Part shown: in pieces, positions 26,805 through 34,943 of the stretch
How the letters are laid out: the number at the start of each line of letters is the position of its first letter
Position numbering within the stretch: position 1 is the first letter of the stretch
Origin: Hydrogenophaga sp. A37
GTDB lineage: Bacteria > Pseudomonadota > Gammaproteobacteria > Burkholderiales > Burkholderiaceae_C
Direction: 5' to 3'
Length of the DNA stretch: 64,000 nt
Assembly: GCF_002001205.1 (NCBI RefSeq)
Contig: NZ_MUNZ01000128.1
Location: forward strand, 18,158-82,157
Notes under the pieces: generated by a model
Databases searched by the model: none
What the model was told of the DNA's origin: nothing
The model's input: the letters and a program-made list of their open reading frames with translations, nothing else
Made by a program: the position numbers and the translations under genes

Positions 26805-27572
26805 ATGCGTGCTGACCAACTTCTCGTTGAACGCGGCCTCGCCGCATCCCGCTCACAGGCCCAGCGGCTGATCGCTGCGGGTGTGCGCTGGCGTGTGCCG
26901 CCGGGCGACTGGAAAGCCGTCACCAAAAACGGCGATGAGCTGCGCGAGACGGTGGAGCTGGAGCTGCTGGACACGGCGGAGTCTCGCTTCGTGTCGCGCG
27001 GCGGGCTCAAGCTCGACGGCGCGCTCACGCACTGCGGCCTGGATGTGACCGGCCAACGCTGCCTCGACGTGGGGCAGAGCAGCGGTGGTTTCACCGACTG
27101 CCTGCTCCAGCGCGGCGCCGCGCGGGTGGTGGGCGTGGACGTGGGCCAGGGCCAGTTGCACCCGAAGCTGCGAGCCGAATCGCGTGTGGTCTGCATGGAG
27201 AAATGCAACGCCCGCGAGCTCACGGCCGAACAGCTGGTGGAGGCGGGTGGTGAAGACGCTGCCGCGCCCTTCGACCTGATCGTGGGCGACCTGTCGTTCA
27301 TCTCGCAGACCCTGGTGTGGCCGGCCATCGTGCCGCTGCTGAAAGAGGGCGGCCATTTGCTGATGCTGGTGAAGCCGCAGTTCGAACTGCAGCCCGAGCA
27401 CATCGGCAAGGGCGGTCTGGTGAAGGACGTCGCGAGTTATGCGCTGGTGCGCGAGCGCATCGCACAAGCCTGTGTGGACCGCGGCCTGACGCTGCGGGAC
27501 TACTTTGAAAGTGCCATCACCGGCGGTGACGGCAACCGCGAATTTTTCATCTGGGCGAAACGGTCGGCTTGA
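26805..27572 (+). CDS. tlyA: TlyA-family rRNA methyltransferase / hemolysin A
   Basis: 255 residues. N-terminal S4 RNA-binding domain (MRADQLLVERGLAASRSQAQ, residues 1-60) followed by an FtsJ-like methyltransferase domain: SRGGLKLDGAL, motif I CLDVGQSSGGFTDCLL near residue 88, and DLIVGDLSFISQTL. In other bacteria TlyA adds 2'-O-methyl groups to 16S/23S rRNA; the beta-proteobacterial members are less studied. The product of any methyl transfer is SAH, so its place between ahcY and metF, downstream of the SAH riboswitch, is fitting. A 170-bp gap containing a dispersed repeat separates it from ahcY. Confidence 0.88.
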   Translation: MRADQLLVERGLAASRSQAQRLIAAGVRWRVPPGDWKAVTKNGDELRETVELELLDTAESRFVSRGGLKLDGALTHCGLDVTGQRCLDVGQSSGGFTDCLLQRGAARVVGVDVGQGQLHPKLRAESRVVCMEKCNARELTAEQLVEAGGEDAAAPFDLIVGDLSFISQTLVWPAIVPLLKEGGHLLMLVKPQFELQPEHIGKGGLVKDVASYALVRERIAQACVDRGLTLRDYFESAITGGDGNREFFIWAKRSA

Positions 27573-27610
27573 TGCCGCTCCGTGGGCCCGACGCTCGACA
27601 AGGAATCACC

Positions 27611-28441
27611 ATGGCGTTGCCATTGAGTTTTGAATTCTTCCCGCCCAAGACGCCCGAGGGCACCGAGAAGCTGCGCGCCGTGCGCCAGCAGCTCTACGTG
27701 CAGAAGCCCGAGTTCTGCTCGGTCACCTACGGCGCGGGCGGCTCCACGCACCAAGGCACGTTTGACACCGTGGGCGAAATCCTGGCCGAGGGCGTGAGCG
27801 CCGCCTCGCACTTCTCGTGCATCGGTGCCACCAAGGCCAGCGTGCGCGAACAGCTCGCCACGCTCAAGGCCATGGGCGTGAAGCGCCTGGTGGCGCTGCG
27901 CGGTGATTTGCCCAGCGGCTACGGCATCGGTGGCGAGTTCCACCACGCCAGCGATCTGGTGGCCTTCATCCGCGAAGAAACCGGGCGCGACTTCCACATC
28001 GAGGTGGCGGCCTACCCGGAAATCCACCCACAGGCCAAGTCGCCTGAGGCCGACCTGCAGGCCTACGTGACCAAGATCAAGGCCGGCGCGGACTCGGCCA
28101 TCACGCAGTACTTCTACAACAGCGACGCCTACTTCCGTTTCGTGGACGACGCGCACAAGCTGGGCGCCACCGCGCCGGTGGTGCCGGGCATCATGCCGAT
28201 TGGAAGCTCCACGCAGCTGATGCGTTTTTCCGACGCCTGCGGCGCCGAGATCCCGCGCTGGATCCGCCTGCGCCTGCAAGGCTATGGCGACGACATCGCG
28301 TCCATCAAGGCCTTCGGCCTGGACGTGGTGACCGACCTGTGCGACCAGTTGCGCAGCGCCGGGGTGCCCGCGCTGCACTTCTACACCATGAACCAGAGCG
28401 CGGCCACGCTGGAGATCGTGAAGCGGCTGCAATTGGGGTAA
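27611..28441 (+). CDS. metF: 5,10-methylenetetrahydrofolate reductase
   Basis: Flavoenzyme that makes 5-methyl-THF for methionine synthesis. 276 residues from the ATG at 27611 with AAGGAA at good distance. Family hallmarks: LSFEFFPPKTPEG at the N-terminus, SVTYGAGGSTHQGTFDTV, HFSCIGATKASVREQLA, GIKRLVALRGDLP-like stretch, and DSAITQYFYNSDAYFRF with the FAD/substrate residues. Begins 38 bp after tlyA, probably in the same transcript under SAH riboswitch control; ahcY and metF together regenerate methionine. Confidence 0.97.
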   Translation: MALPLSFEFFPPKTPEGTEKLRAVRQQLYVQKPEFCSVTYGAGGSTHQGTFDTVGEILAEGVSAASHFSCIGATKASVREQLATLKAMGVKRLVALRGDLPSGYGIGGEFHHASDLVAFIREETGRDFHIEVAAYPEIHPQAKSPEADLQAYVTKIKAGADSAITQYFYNSDAYFRFVDDAHKLGATAPVVPGIMPIGSSTQLMRFSDACGAEIPRWIRLRLQGYGDDIASIKAFGLDVVTDLCDQLRSAGVPALHFYTMNQSAATLEIVKRLQLG

Positions 28442-28479
28442 GGTGCCGGGCTGTCTGAACGCGCCTGAAAGCACACGCC

Positions 28480-29040
28480 ATGCCCATCGACCCCAGATCC
28501 CGACCCCGCCGCGGCCACGCGTTCGCGGCGTGGCTGTTGATGGCCCTGCTGGTGGGCTGCGCGGCCCCCGCTCCAGCGCCGGTGAACCCCGCGCCAGGCG
28601 CAGACCGCTCGCAGGTCGGTCAGCCCGCTGGATCACCCGAACCGATAGCGCCTTCCGCTGCCGCATCCGAGCCGTCGGGGGCGCCGACCGCGCGCGGGGA
28701 TGCCACCCCCGAAACCGGAGATCGGCCCGTCACCGCGTCGGCACCCGATCAGCTGATCGCCCAAGGGCTGGCGTCGTGGTATGGGCGCAAGTTTCACGGT
28801 CGCCGCACCGCCAGCGGCGAGCGCTACGACATGCACGATTTCACGGCCGCGCACAAGACCTTGCCGTTCGGCACCCGGGTGCGCGTGCGCAGCCTGCAGA
28901 CCGGCAAGGAGGTGGTCGTGCGCATCAACGACCGAGGCCCTTACCGGCACCGGCGCATCATCGATCTGAGCCAGGCCGCGATCACGGCACTGGGCGTGCG
29001 CCACCGCGGCGTGACCTCGGTGGAGTTGCTGAGAGAATGA
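28480..29040 (+). CDS. rlpA: RlpA-family lipoprotein (septal ring lytic transglycosylase type)
   Basis: 186 residues. A lipoprotein signal ends in a lipobox (LLVGC at residues 23-27), followed by a Pro/Ala-rich disordered linker to about residue 95, then a double-psi beta-barrel: GLASWYGRKFHGRRTASGE, DMHDFTAAHKTLPFGT, VRINDRGPYRHRRIIDLS with the RlpA catalytic Asp region. RlpA cleaves denuded glycan strands at the septum in Pseudomonas. There is no C-terminal SPOR domain, so septal targeting by SPOR is unlikely. Outer-membrane anchoring is inferred from the lipobox. Confidence 0.88.
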   Translation: MPIDPRSRPRRGHAFAAWLLMALLVGCAAPAPAPVNPAPGADRSQVGQPAGSPEPIAPSAAASEPSGAPTARGDATPETGDRPVTASAPDQLIAQGLASWYGRKFHGRRTASGERYDMHDFTAAHKTLPFGTRVRVRSLQTGKEVVVRINDRGPYRHRRIIDLSQAAITALGVRHRGVTSVELLRE

Positions 29041-29092
29041 CGCCGGCTGCGCGGAATCCCTGGTGCGGCCACCCATCCAGGAGACCCGCTAC

Positions 29093-30370
29093 ATGAAAAT
29101 CGAAACCATCGCCGTGCACGGCGGCTACACCCCCGACCCCACCACCAAGGCGGTGGCGGTGCCGATCTACCAGACCGTGGCCTACGCCTTCGACGACACG
29201 CAGCACGGCGCCGACCTGTTCGACCTCAAGGTCGCCGGCAACATCTACAGCCGCATCATGAACCCGACCAATGGCGTGCTCGAAGCGCGTCTGGCCGCGC
29301 TCGAAGGCGGTATCGGTGCGCTGGCCATGGCCTCGGGCATGGCAGCGATCACGGCGGCGATCCAGACCATCGCCGAGAGCGGCGACAACATCGTCTCGGC
29401 CTCCACGCTCTACGGCGGCACCTACAACCTGTTTGCCCACACCTTCCCGCAACAGGGCATCACCGTGCGCTTCGCCGACCCGCGCGACCCGGCCGCGTTC
29501 GCCGCGCTGATCGACGAGCGCACCAAGGCGGTCTATTGCGAGTCCATCGGCAACCCGCTGGGCAACGTGACCGACATCGGCGCGCTCGCTGAAGTGGCCC
29601 ACGCCGCCGGCGTGCCGCTGATCGTGGACAACACCGTGACCAGCCCCTACCTGTGCCGCCCGTTCGAACACGGCGCCGACATCGTGGTGCACTCGCTCAC
29701 CAAGTACCTGGGCGGCCACGGCACCACCATCGGCGGCGCCATCGTCGACAGCGGCAAGTTCCCGTGGGCGGAACACAAGGCCCGCTTCAAACGCCTGAAC
29801 GAACCCGACGTGAGCTACCACGGCGTGGTCTACACCGAGGCGCTGGGCGCTGCCGCCTACATCGGGCGCGCTCGAGTGGTGCCGCTGCGCAACATGGGCG
29901 CGGCACTCTCGCCCATGAATGCCTTCCAGATCCTGCAAGGCATCGAAACCCTGGCACTGCGCATGGACCGCATCTGCGAGAACGCGGTGAAGATCGCCAT
30001 GCATCTGCAGAACCACCCCCAGGTGGCCTGGGTCAACTACGCCGGCCTGCCCGACCACAAAGACCACGCGCTGGTGCAGCGGTACATGGGTGGCCGCGCT
30101 TCCGGCATCATCAGTTTCGGCCTGAAGTCGGCCGACGCGATTGCCGCCGGCGCGCGTTTCCAGGACGCGCTGCAGCTCTTCACCCGGCTGGTGAACATCG
30201 GTGACGCCAAGTCGCTGGCCTGCCATCCTGCCACCACCACGCACCGCCAGCTCAATCCCGACGAGATGAAGAAGGCCGGCGTGAGCACGGACATGGTCCG
30301 CCTGTCCATTGGCATCGAACACATCGACGACCTGCTGGCCGATCTGGACCAGTCATTGGACAAGGTGTGA
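29093..30370 (+). CDS. metY: O-acetylhomoserine aminocarboxypropyltransferase / sulfhydrylase
   Basis: PLP enzyme of 425 residues that joins O-acetylhomoserine with sulfide (or methanethiol) to make homocysteine or methionine. Start ATG at 29093 with CAGGAG upstream. Cys/Met-metabolism family marks: [60 protein letters not shown] and the PLP lysine in [18 protein letters not shown]. The length and the [18 protein letters not shown]-terminus separate it from MetB/MetZ (about 390 residues). Fits the sulfur amino-acid region formed with ahcY and metF. The hydrolase gene starts 14 bp after the stop. Confidence 0.93.
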   Translation: MKIETIAVHGGYTPDPTTKAVAVPIYQTVAYAFDDTQHGADLFDLKVAGNIYSRIMNPTNGVLEARLAALEGGIGALAMASGMAAITAAIQTIAESGDNIVSASTLYGGTYNLFAHTFPQQGITVRFADPRDPAAFAALIDERTKAVYCESIGNPLGNVTDIGALAEVAHAAGVPLIVDNTVTSPYLCRPFEHGADIVVHSLTKYLGGHGTTIGGAIVDSGKFPWAEHKARFKRLNEPDVSYHGVVYTEALGAAAYIGRARVVPLRNMGAALSPMNAFQILQGIETLALRMDRICENAVKIAMHLQNHPQVAWVNYAGLPDHKDHALVQRYMGGRASGIISFGLKSADAIAAGARFQDALQLFTRLVNIGDAKSLACHPATTTHRQLNPDEMKKAGVSTDMVRLSIGIEHIDDLLADLDQSLDKV

Positions 30371-30383
30371 GGATCAACGCCCG

Positions 30384-31154
30384 GTGCGCGCGCTGAAGGT
30401 GGCGTTGGTGTGGTTGTTGTCGGGTCTGGCGCTGCTGTACCTGGCGGGATGTGGTGCCATGTACACGTGGCAACGCGCCTTGCTTTACCTCCCGCAACCG
30501 GCGCGTCTGCCGGGCGAATCGCTGGCGCTGCCGGTGGAGGGTGCCACGCTGCAGGTCAGTGTGCGGTCTCGCCCCGGCGCGCCCGCCCTCCTGTACTTTG
30601 GTGGCAACGCCGAGGACGTGTCGGCCACCTTGCCGCAGCTGGCGCAGCTGTTCCCCGACCACGCGCTGTACCTGTTGCACTACCGGGGTTTCGGGCAGAG
30701 CACGGGTGAGCCCACCGAGCTGGTCTTGCACGCCGATGCGCTGGTGCTGTATGAGCACGCACGGCGCGGCCACCCTGAGATCAAGGTGGTGGGGCGCAGC
30801 CTGGGCAGTGGCGTGGCCGTTCGCCTCGCCAGCGAACGAGCGGTGGCCAGGCTGGTCTTGATCACGCCCTACGACAGCATTGAAAACGTGGCGGTCGAGC
30901 AGTTTCCGTGGTTGCCCGTGCGCTGGCTGATCCGGGACCGCTTCGACTCGGCCGCACTGGCCGGGCGCATCGGCGTGCCGACCACCTTGATCGCGGCCGA
31001 GCACGACACTCTGATCCGGCCGGAGCGCACGGCCCGGCTGCTGACGCACTTTCGGCCCGGCGTGGCGCGCCTGGTGAACATCCCGGGCACGGGGCACAAC
31101 GACATCGGTGCCAGCCCGCGGTACGCGCGGGCGCTTGCCGCCGCCTTGCGCTGA
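30384..31154 (+). CDS. alpha/beta hydrolase, membrane-anchored (BEM46/ABHD13-like)
   Basis: 256 residues from the GTG at 30384, which has GAGGA about 10 nt upstream. The N-terminus has one hydrophobic segment ending in a possible lipobox (LLYLAGC, about residue 22). The catalytic domain shows the oxyanion strand LLYFGGNAEDVSATL, HYRGFGQSTGEPTE, nucleophile elbow VVGRSLGSGVAVRLA (Ser), Asp in IAAEHDTLIRPE and His in IPGTGHNDI. These features resemble the BEM46/YfhR group of hydrolases, with unknown substrate. Likely cotranscribed with metY. Confidence 0.82.
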   Translation: MRALKVALVWLLSGLALLYLAGCGAMYTWQRALLYLPQPARLPGESLALPVEGATLQVSVRSRPGAPALLYFGGNAEDVSATLPQLAQLFPDHALYLLHYRGFGQSTGEPTELVLHADALVLYEHARRGHPEIKVVGRSLGSGVAVRLASERAVARLVLITPYDSIENVAVEQFPWLPVRWLIRDRFDSAALAGRIGVPTTLIAAEHDTLIRPERTARLLTHFRPGVARLVNIPGTGHNDIGASPRYARALAAALR

Positions 31155-31202
31155 GCGTCAGCGGTTCCCGGGGCGCCCGTTCGGTCCGGTCCTGATATCG
31201 AT

Positions 31203-31216
31203 TTGATCTGGGTCAA
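31203..31216. promoter_or_regulatory. FNR/ANR-like site upstream of the OmpW-family gene
   Basis: TTGATCTGGGTCAA matches the FNR/ANR consensus except for one base in the right half. A second, weaker copy (TTGACATGACTCAA) lies at 31263-31276, centred 40-odd bases before a plausible start of transcription near 31310. OmpW genes are known to answer to oxygen through FNR in enterobacteria. The twin site at 18935 uses the same left half and GTCAA right half. Confidence 0.55.
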
Positions 31217-31344
31217 AGCACAGCGCTGAAGCGGGCGTTCGCGGCCTCGGCGCCCCATTCCCTTGACATGACTCAACCGGCAGACCGGGGGTGGCGACTC
31301 CAATCCGTTTCGGGAATGTTCCCGTGATGAGGAAGAAGTTGATC

Positions 31345-31941
31345 ATGTCGAAGAAGCACATCCTTGCCATCGCCACCCTGTCCGTTCTGGCCGCAGCCCC
31401 TGCGTTGGCCCAAGATTTCAAGGCCGGCGATGTGCTGGTCCGCGCCCGCGCCGTTCACCTGAACAGCGCCAACAAGGACAGCACCGGTCTGGACCTGTCC
31501 ATCAACAACAAGTGGTTGCCGGAAGTGGACTTCACCTACTTCCTGAGCCCGAACCTGGCCACCGAGCTGATCCTGACCGTGCCGCAGAAGCACACCCTGT
31601 CGGCCGGCAGCGCCGAGATCGGCTCGCTCAAACACCTGCCGCCCACCTTGAGCGTCCAGTACCACTTTCCGATGGGTGCGTTCAAGCCCTATGTGGGTGC
31701 GGGCCTGAACTACACGCGCTTCAGCTCGGTGAACCTGCCGGCTGGCGTGGACATCAAGCGCAACAGCGTGGGCGCGGCGCTGCAGGCCGGTGTGGACATC
31801 CCCGTCGGCAAGGGCATGTACCTCAACATTGACGTGAAGAAGGTGTACATCGGCACCAAGGTGTCGGCCGGTGGCAGTGAGATCGGCAAGTTCAAGGTCG
31901 ATCCGGTGCTGGTCGGCGTGGGCCTGGGCTGGAAGTTCTGA
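31345..31941 (+). CDS. ompW: OmpW-family outer-membrane beta-barrel protein
   Basis: 198 residues. The ATG at 31345 is preferred over the one at 31327 because AGGAAG lies 9 nt before it and it opens a standard signal peptide (MSKKHILAIATLSVLAAAPALAQ). The mature protein starts DFKAGDVLVRARAVHL, as in OmpW, and has amphipathic strands, WLPEVDFTYFLSPNLATELI, LPPTLSVQYHFPMGAFKPYV, and a terminal aromatic residue (GLGWKF) as needed for BAM insertion. OmpW forms an eight-stranded barrel with a hydrophobic channel. Probably oxygen regulated via the upstream FNR-like site. Followed by a strong terminator. Confidence 0.93.
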   Translation: MSKKHILAIATLSVLAAAPALAQDFKAGDVLVRARAVHLNSANKDSTGLDLSINNKWLPEVDFTYFLSPNLATELILTVPQKHTLSAGSAEIGSLKHLPPTLSVQYHFPMGAFKPYVGAGLNYTRFSSVNLPAGVDIKRNSVGAALQAGVDIPVGKGMYLNIDVKKVYIGTKVSAGGSEIGKFKVDPVLVGVGLGWKF

Positions 31942-31965
31942 CACCCACCCTCTTCAGCGCTTCGC

Positions 31966-32001
31966 AAGGCTTCCTGTCTTCCAGGCAGGAGGCCTTTTTT
32001 G
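31966..32001 (+). terminator. rho-independent terminator after ompW
   Basis: Stem AAGGCTTCCTG pairs with CAGGAGGCCTT across a 9-nt loop and is followed by TTTTTTG. It sits between the convergent ompW and paaE genes and may serve both strands. Confidence 0.85.
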
Positions 32002-32015
32002 TTTGAGGCGCGCGG

Positions 32016-33125
32016 TCAGCGCTCGTCGTAGCTGACCACGAGTGTGTCGGTGATCGGTCGCGCCTGGCAGCTCAGCACGAAGCCCTTGTCGGTTTCCCAG
32101 GGCTCCAGCGTGAAGTTCTTGTCCATCGTGACCGAGCCTTCCACCACCTTGGCGCGGCAGGTGCAGCACACGCCGCCGCGGCACGACCACGGCAGGTCCA
32201 GCCCGGCGTTGAGCGCCGCATCGAGCACCTTGTCGTCCTTGCCCATGCGCAACTGGTGCGGCTTGCCGTCGAGCACCACGGTCAGTGCCACTTCGCCGTC
32301 GGTGCGCACGGCCGGGTGGCCGAGCACGGCGGCCTGGCGCTGGTCCGTGGGCAGGGCTTCCAACGTGGGCGAAGTGAAGCGCTCGGTGTGCACGCGGTCC
32401 GGGCGCACACCGGCGTCGAGCAAGGCCTTTTCGGTCGCTTCGATCATGGACTCGGGGCCGCAGATGAAGACCTCGTCCATGCTACCCACGGGCAGCAGCG
32501 CGGCGATGATGGCGCGCACCTTGTCGCCGTCGATGCGGCCCTCGAGCAGCGGCACCTCCTGCGCCTGACGCGAAAGCACGTGGATCAGCGTGAGGCGCCC
32601 GGGGTAGCGGTCCTTCAGGTCTTGCAGGGCCTCGTTGAACATCACGCTGGCCATGCGCCGGTTGCCGTAGACCAGGGTGAATTTCGAGTCGGGCGACTCC
32701 TCCAGTGTGCTGGCCATGATGGACAGGATGGGTGTGATGCCCGAACCCGCCGCGAAGCCCACGCGGTGGATGGCGCGGGGTTTGTGGACGGTGAAGCGGC
32801 CGTCGGGCGGCATCACGCTCAACGTGTCGCCGGCCTGGAGCTCGGCCGCCGCCCAGTTGGAAAACACGCCACCCTCCACGGGGCGAATGCCCAGCGTGAG
32901 CTCGCCCTGCCGCGTGAGCAGGCTGCGCGGGCTGCTGATGGAGTAGCTGCGTCGTATGTCTTGCCCGCCGATGCTGGCGCGCAGCGTGAGGAACTGGCCC
33001 GGCTCGAAGGCGAAGGTCTCGCGCAGTGGCTCGGGGACGGCGAACGAGATGGCCACGGCGCCTGCGGCCTCGGGGCTGACGCGCGAGACGGTGAGATCGT
33101 GGAAACGGGGGAGGACTGCGTTCAT
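32016..33125 (-). CDS. paaE: phenylacetyl-CoA epoxidase reductase subunit PaaE
   Basis: 369 residues from the ATG at 33125. An FAD/NAD(P)H reductase module comes first (PGQFLTLRASIGGQDIRRSYS for FAD, GFAAGSGITPILSIMASTL for NADPH, EVFICGPESMIEA), then a C-terminal plant-type 2Fe-2S ferredoxin domain with cysteines in LPWSCRGGVCCTCRAKVVEG and a last Cys in GFVLSCQARP. PaaE passes electrons from NADPH to the diiron subunit PaaA for ring epoxidation of phenylacetyl-CoA. Last gene of paaABCDE; starts 2 bp after paaD. Confidence 0.96.
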   Translation of the reverse strand: MNAVLPRFHDLTVSRVSPEAAGAVAISFAVPEPLRETFAFEPGQFLTLRASIGGQDIRRSYSISSPRSLLTRQGELTLGIRPVEGGVFSNWAAAELQAGDTLSVMPPDGRFTVHKPRAIHRVGFAAGSGITPILSIMASTLEESPDSKFTLVYGNRRMASVMFNEALQDLKDRYPGRLTLIHVLSRQAQEVPLLEGRIDGDKVRAIIAALLPVGSMDEVFICGPESMIEATEKALLDAGVRPDRVHTERFTSPTLEALPTDQRQAAVLGHPAVRTDGEVALTVVLDGKPHQLRMGKDDKVLDAALNAGLDLPWSCRGGVCCTCRAKVVEGSVTMDKNFTLEPWETDKGFVLSCQARPITDTLVVSYDER

Positions 33126-33127
33126 GT

Positions 33128-33667
33128 TCAGTACGGCTTGAAGTAGTCGAAGGGTTCGAGGCAGTCCAGGCACTTGTAAAGAGCCTTGCAGGCGGTGGAG
33201 CCGAAGGGCGAGGTTTGTGTGGTGTTGTTCGAGCCGCACTGCGGGCAGGCGATGGCTTCAACCGTCACTGCCTGACGGCTGAAGCGCAACACGCCGGCGG
33301 GTGGCGTTTGCGTGCACTTCGGCGGCGCGATGCCGTAGGCGCGCAGCTTCTCGCGCGCTGGTTCGCTCATCCAGTCGGTGGTCCAGGCGGGTGAGAGCTG
33401 GGTGACCACACGGCCCTCAAAACCCATGTCTTGCAGCGCTGCGCGCACGTCGTCCTCAATCTGCCCCATGGCGGGGCAGCCGCTGTAGGTGGGTGTGATC
33501 ACCACCTCGGGCTCGCCGCCGTGCCCCAGGCGGACGTCGCGCAGGATGCCCATCTCTTCGAGCGTGATGGCGGGAATTTCGGGGTCGGTCAGTCGAGACA
33601 GGGCGGCCCGGATCGCGATGATCGCGGCATCGGGCTTGTCAAGCATCGCTGCGCCCATGGGGCTCAC
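33128..33667 (-). CDS. paaD: PaaD, phenylacetate degradation Fe-S assembly-type protein
   Basis: 179 residues if started at the GTG at 33667 that overlaps the paaC stop (GTGA); ATGs at 33658 and 33646 are alternatives. An N-terminal MIP18/DUF59 domain (LTDPEIPAITLEEMGILRDV, VVITPTYSGCPAMGQIEDDV) precedes a C-terminal zinc-ribbon-like part with CPQCGSNNT and CKALYKCLDCLEPFDYF. PaaD is needed for epoxidase activity, probably for cluster assembly in PaaE or diiron maturation. Position fourth in the operon is canonical. Confidence 0.95.
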   Translation of the reverse strand: MSPMGAAMLDKPDAAIIAIRAALSRLTDPEIPAITLEEMGILRDVRLGHGGEPEVVITPTYSGCPAMGQIEDDVRAALQDMGFEGRVVTQLSPAWTTDWMSEPAREKLRAYGIAPPKCTQTPPAGVLRFSRQAVTVEAIACPQCGSNNTTQTSPFGSTACKALYKCLDCLEPFDYFKPY

Positions 33668-34596
33668 CAGACACCCTGCGGATGCATGCGGGCCAGGCTC
33701 TGCATCTCGGCCAGCAGGAAGCCCAGGTGCTCCGAGTGCCCGCCCACGTGGCCTTGGGCCACGTAGCCCGCGTGCGGCTGGTCGTGTCGCGTGAGCGTGG
33801 CCTCGTTCAGGGTGTCGTTCACCAGCGCGTTCCAGTGCTCGCGCAGGGAGAGGATGTCCACACCGGTGCCGTTGGCGGCCGCGGTCTGCTCGGCCGGGCC
33901 GGGGCGCCAGAAGGCTTCGCAGTAGGGCAGCAGATGGTCCAGCGCGGCCTGGGCGCGGCGGTGCGATTCTTCAGTGCCGTCGCCGAAACGCACCAGCCAG
34001 TCCGACGCGTGGCGCAGGTGGTAGCGCACCTCCTTCAATGACTTGGCGGCGATGCCGGCCAGCTGCGCATCCTTCGATGTTTGCAGCTTGTCCCACACCA
34101 GCACCATGAGCGCGCTGACGAGGAAGTTGCGCGCGATGGTCACGGCGTAGTCGCGCTCGCTCACCGCGTAACCCACCAGCGGGCCGTGGTGCGGCAGCTC
34201 CATCAGCGTGTGGTTACGGAACTCGGCGGTGTCGCGGAAGTAGGCCAGCGTGTCCTCGGTGATCAGGCCGTTCTGGCGTGCGCCCTGCAAATGCGCGAAG
34301 CGCTGCGCCTCGGCCGGGTCGGTATTGATGAGGCTGGCCGCGTGCTGGTAGAGCAGCCGCGCCTGGCCGATCAGGTCCAGGCTGTTGTTGGCCAGCGCCA
34401 GGTCCTCTTCGAGGATGGGACCGTGGCCGCACCATTCGGCGTTGCGTTGTCCCAGCACCAGGGCGTTGTCGGCCAGGTGCAGTAAATATTCAACTGGAGC
34501 CCCCACGCTTCCCACTGCGTGTGGTGCGCTGCCCCCCAAGGGGGCGCTCGCTGGCTTGGGGCGGTCCTGCGCGGCGCTCGGTTCGGTTGCCGCCAT
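33664..34596 (-). CDS. paaC: phenylacetyl-CoA epoxidase structural subunit PaaC
   Basis: 310 residues from the ATG at 34596; a GTG one codon upstream overlaps the paaB stop. The ferritin-like body starts at PVEYLLHLADNALVLGQRNA and continues with EWCGHGPILEEDLALANNSL, LMVLVWDKLQTSKD and YHLRHASDWLVRFGDGTEE, standard for PaaC, which pairs with PaaA as a non-catalytic scaffold. The first 35 or so residues (PSAAQDRPKPASAPLGGSAP) have no counterpart in the family as I know it and are encoded by a dispersed repeat (34499-34590). Confidence 0.94.
   Translation of the reverse strand: MAATEPSAAQDRPKPASAPLGGSAPHAVGSVGAPVEYLLHLADNALVLGQRNAEWCGHGPILEEDLALANNSLDLIGQARLLYQHAASLINTDPAEAQRFAHLQGARQNGLITEDTLAYFRDTAEFRNHTLMELPHHGPLVGYAVSERDYAVTIARNFLVSALMVLVWDKLQTSKDAQLAGIAAKSLKEVRYHLRHASDWLVRFGDGTEESHRRAQAALDHLLPYCEAFWRPGPAEQTAAANGTGVDILSLREHWNALVNDTLNEATLTRHDQPHAGYVAQGHVGGHSEHLGFLLAEMQSLARMHPQGVW
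34499..34590. repeat. dispersed repeat, family C, forming the 5' end of paaC
   Basis: GAGCCCCCACGCTTCCCACT, GTGTGGTGCGCTGCCCCCCA and AGGGGGCGCTC match (inverted) the elements at 47250-47302 and 63164-63213. The following CTGGCTTGGGGCGGTCCTGC resembles the core of family A. The paaC frame reads through it. Confidence 0.6.
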
Positions 34597-34943
34597 CACA
34601 TGTGCCCCACTTTGTCGGGGATCTCGTAAAAGCTCGGGTGCCGGTAGATCTTGTCGGCCGCCGGGTCGAAGAAGCTGTCCTTGCTGTCGGGTTCACTGGC
34701 GGTGATGGCGTTGGACGGCAGCACCCAGATGCTCACGCCTTCCTGGCGGCGGGTGTAGACGTCGCGCGCCATCTGCAGCGCGTGCTGCGCGTCGCTGGCG
34801 TGCAGGCTGCCGCAGTGTTTGTGCTCCAGGCCCTGCTTGCTGCGCACGAACACTTCCCAGAGCGGCCATTCTTTCAGTGCGGCTGTCGATGCGGGCGCTC
34901 CCTCTCCCTTGGGGAGAGGGTTGGGGAGAGGGCTTTGGTTCAT
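34596..34943 (-). CDS. paaB: phenylacetyl-CoA epoxidase subunit PaaB
   Basis: 115 residues, start ATG overlapping the paaA stop. The family core is [60 protein letters not shown] and the C-terminal [10 protein letters not shown]. PaaB links PaaAC heterodimers in the epoxidase complex. Residues 4-17 ([14 protein letters not shown]) come from a REP hairpin at 34899-34933, so the N-terminus is longer than usual and probably disordered. Confidence 0.94.
   Translation of the reverse strand: MNQSPLPNPLPKGEGAPASTAALKEWPLWEVFVRSKQGLEHKHCGSLHASDAQHALQMARDVYTRRQEGVSIWVLPSNAITASEPDSKDSFFDPAADKIYRHPSFYEIPDKVGHM
34899..34933. repeat. single REP hairpin encoding the PaaB N-terminus
   Basis: CCCTCTCCCTTGGGGAGAGG followed by GTTGGGGAGAGGG. 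Reverse complement of the left half of the UvrA doublet at 6293-6328 shows the same stem and the same GTTGGGG tail. Confidence 0.85.
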
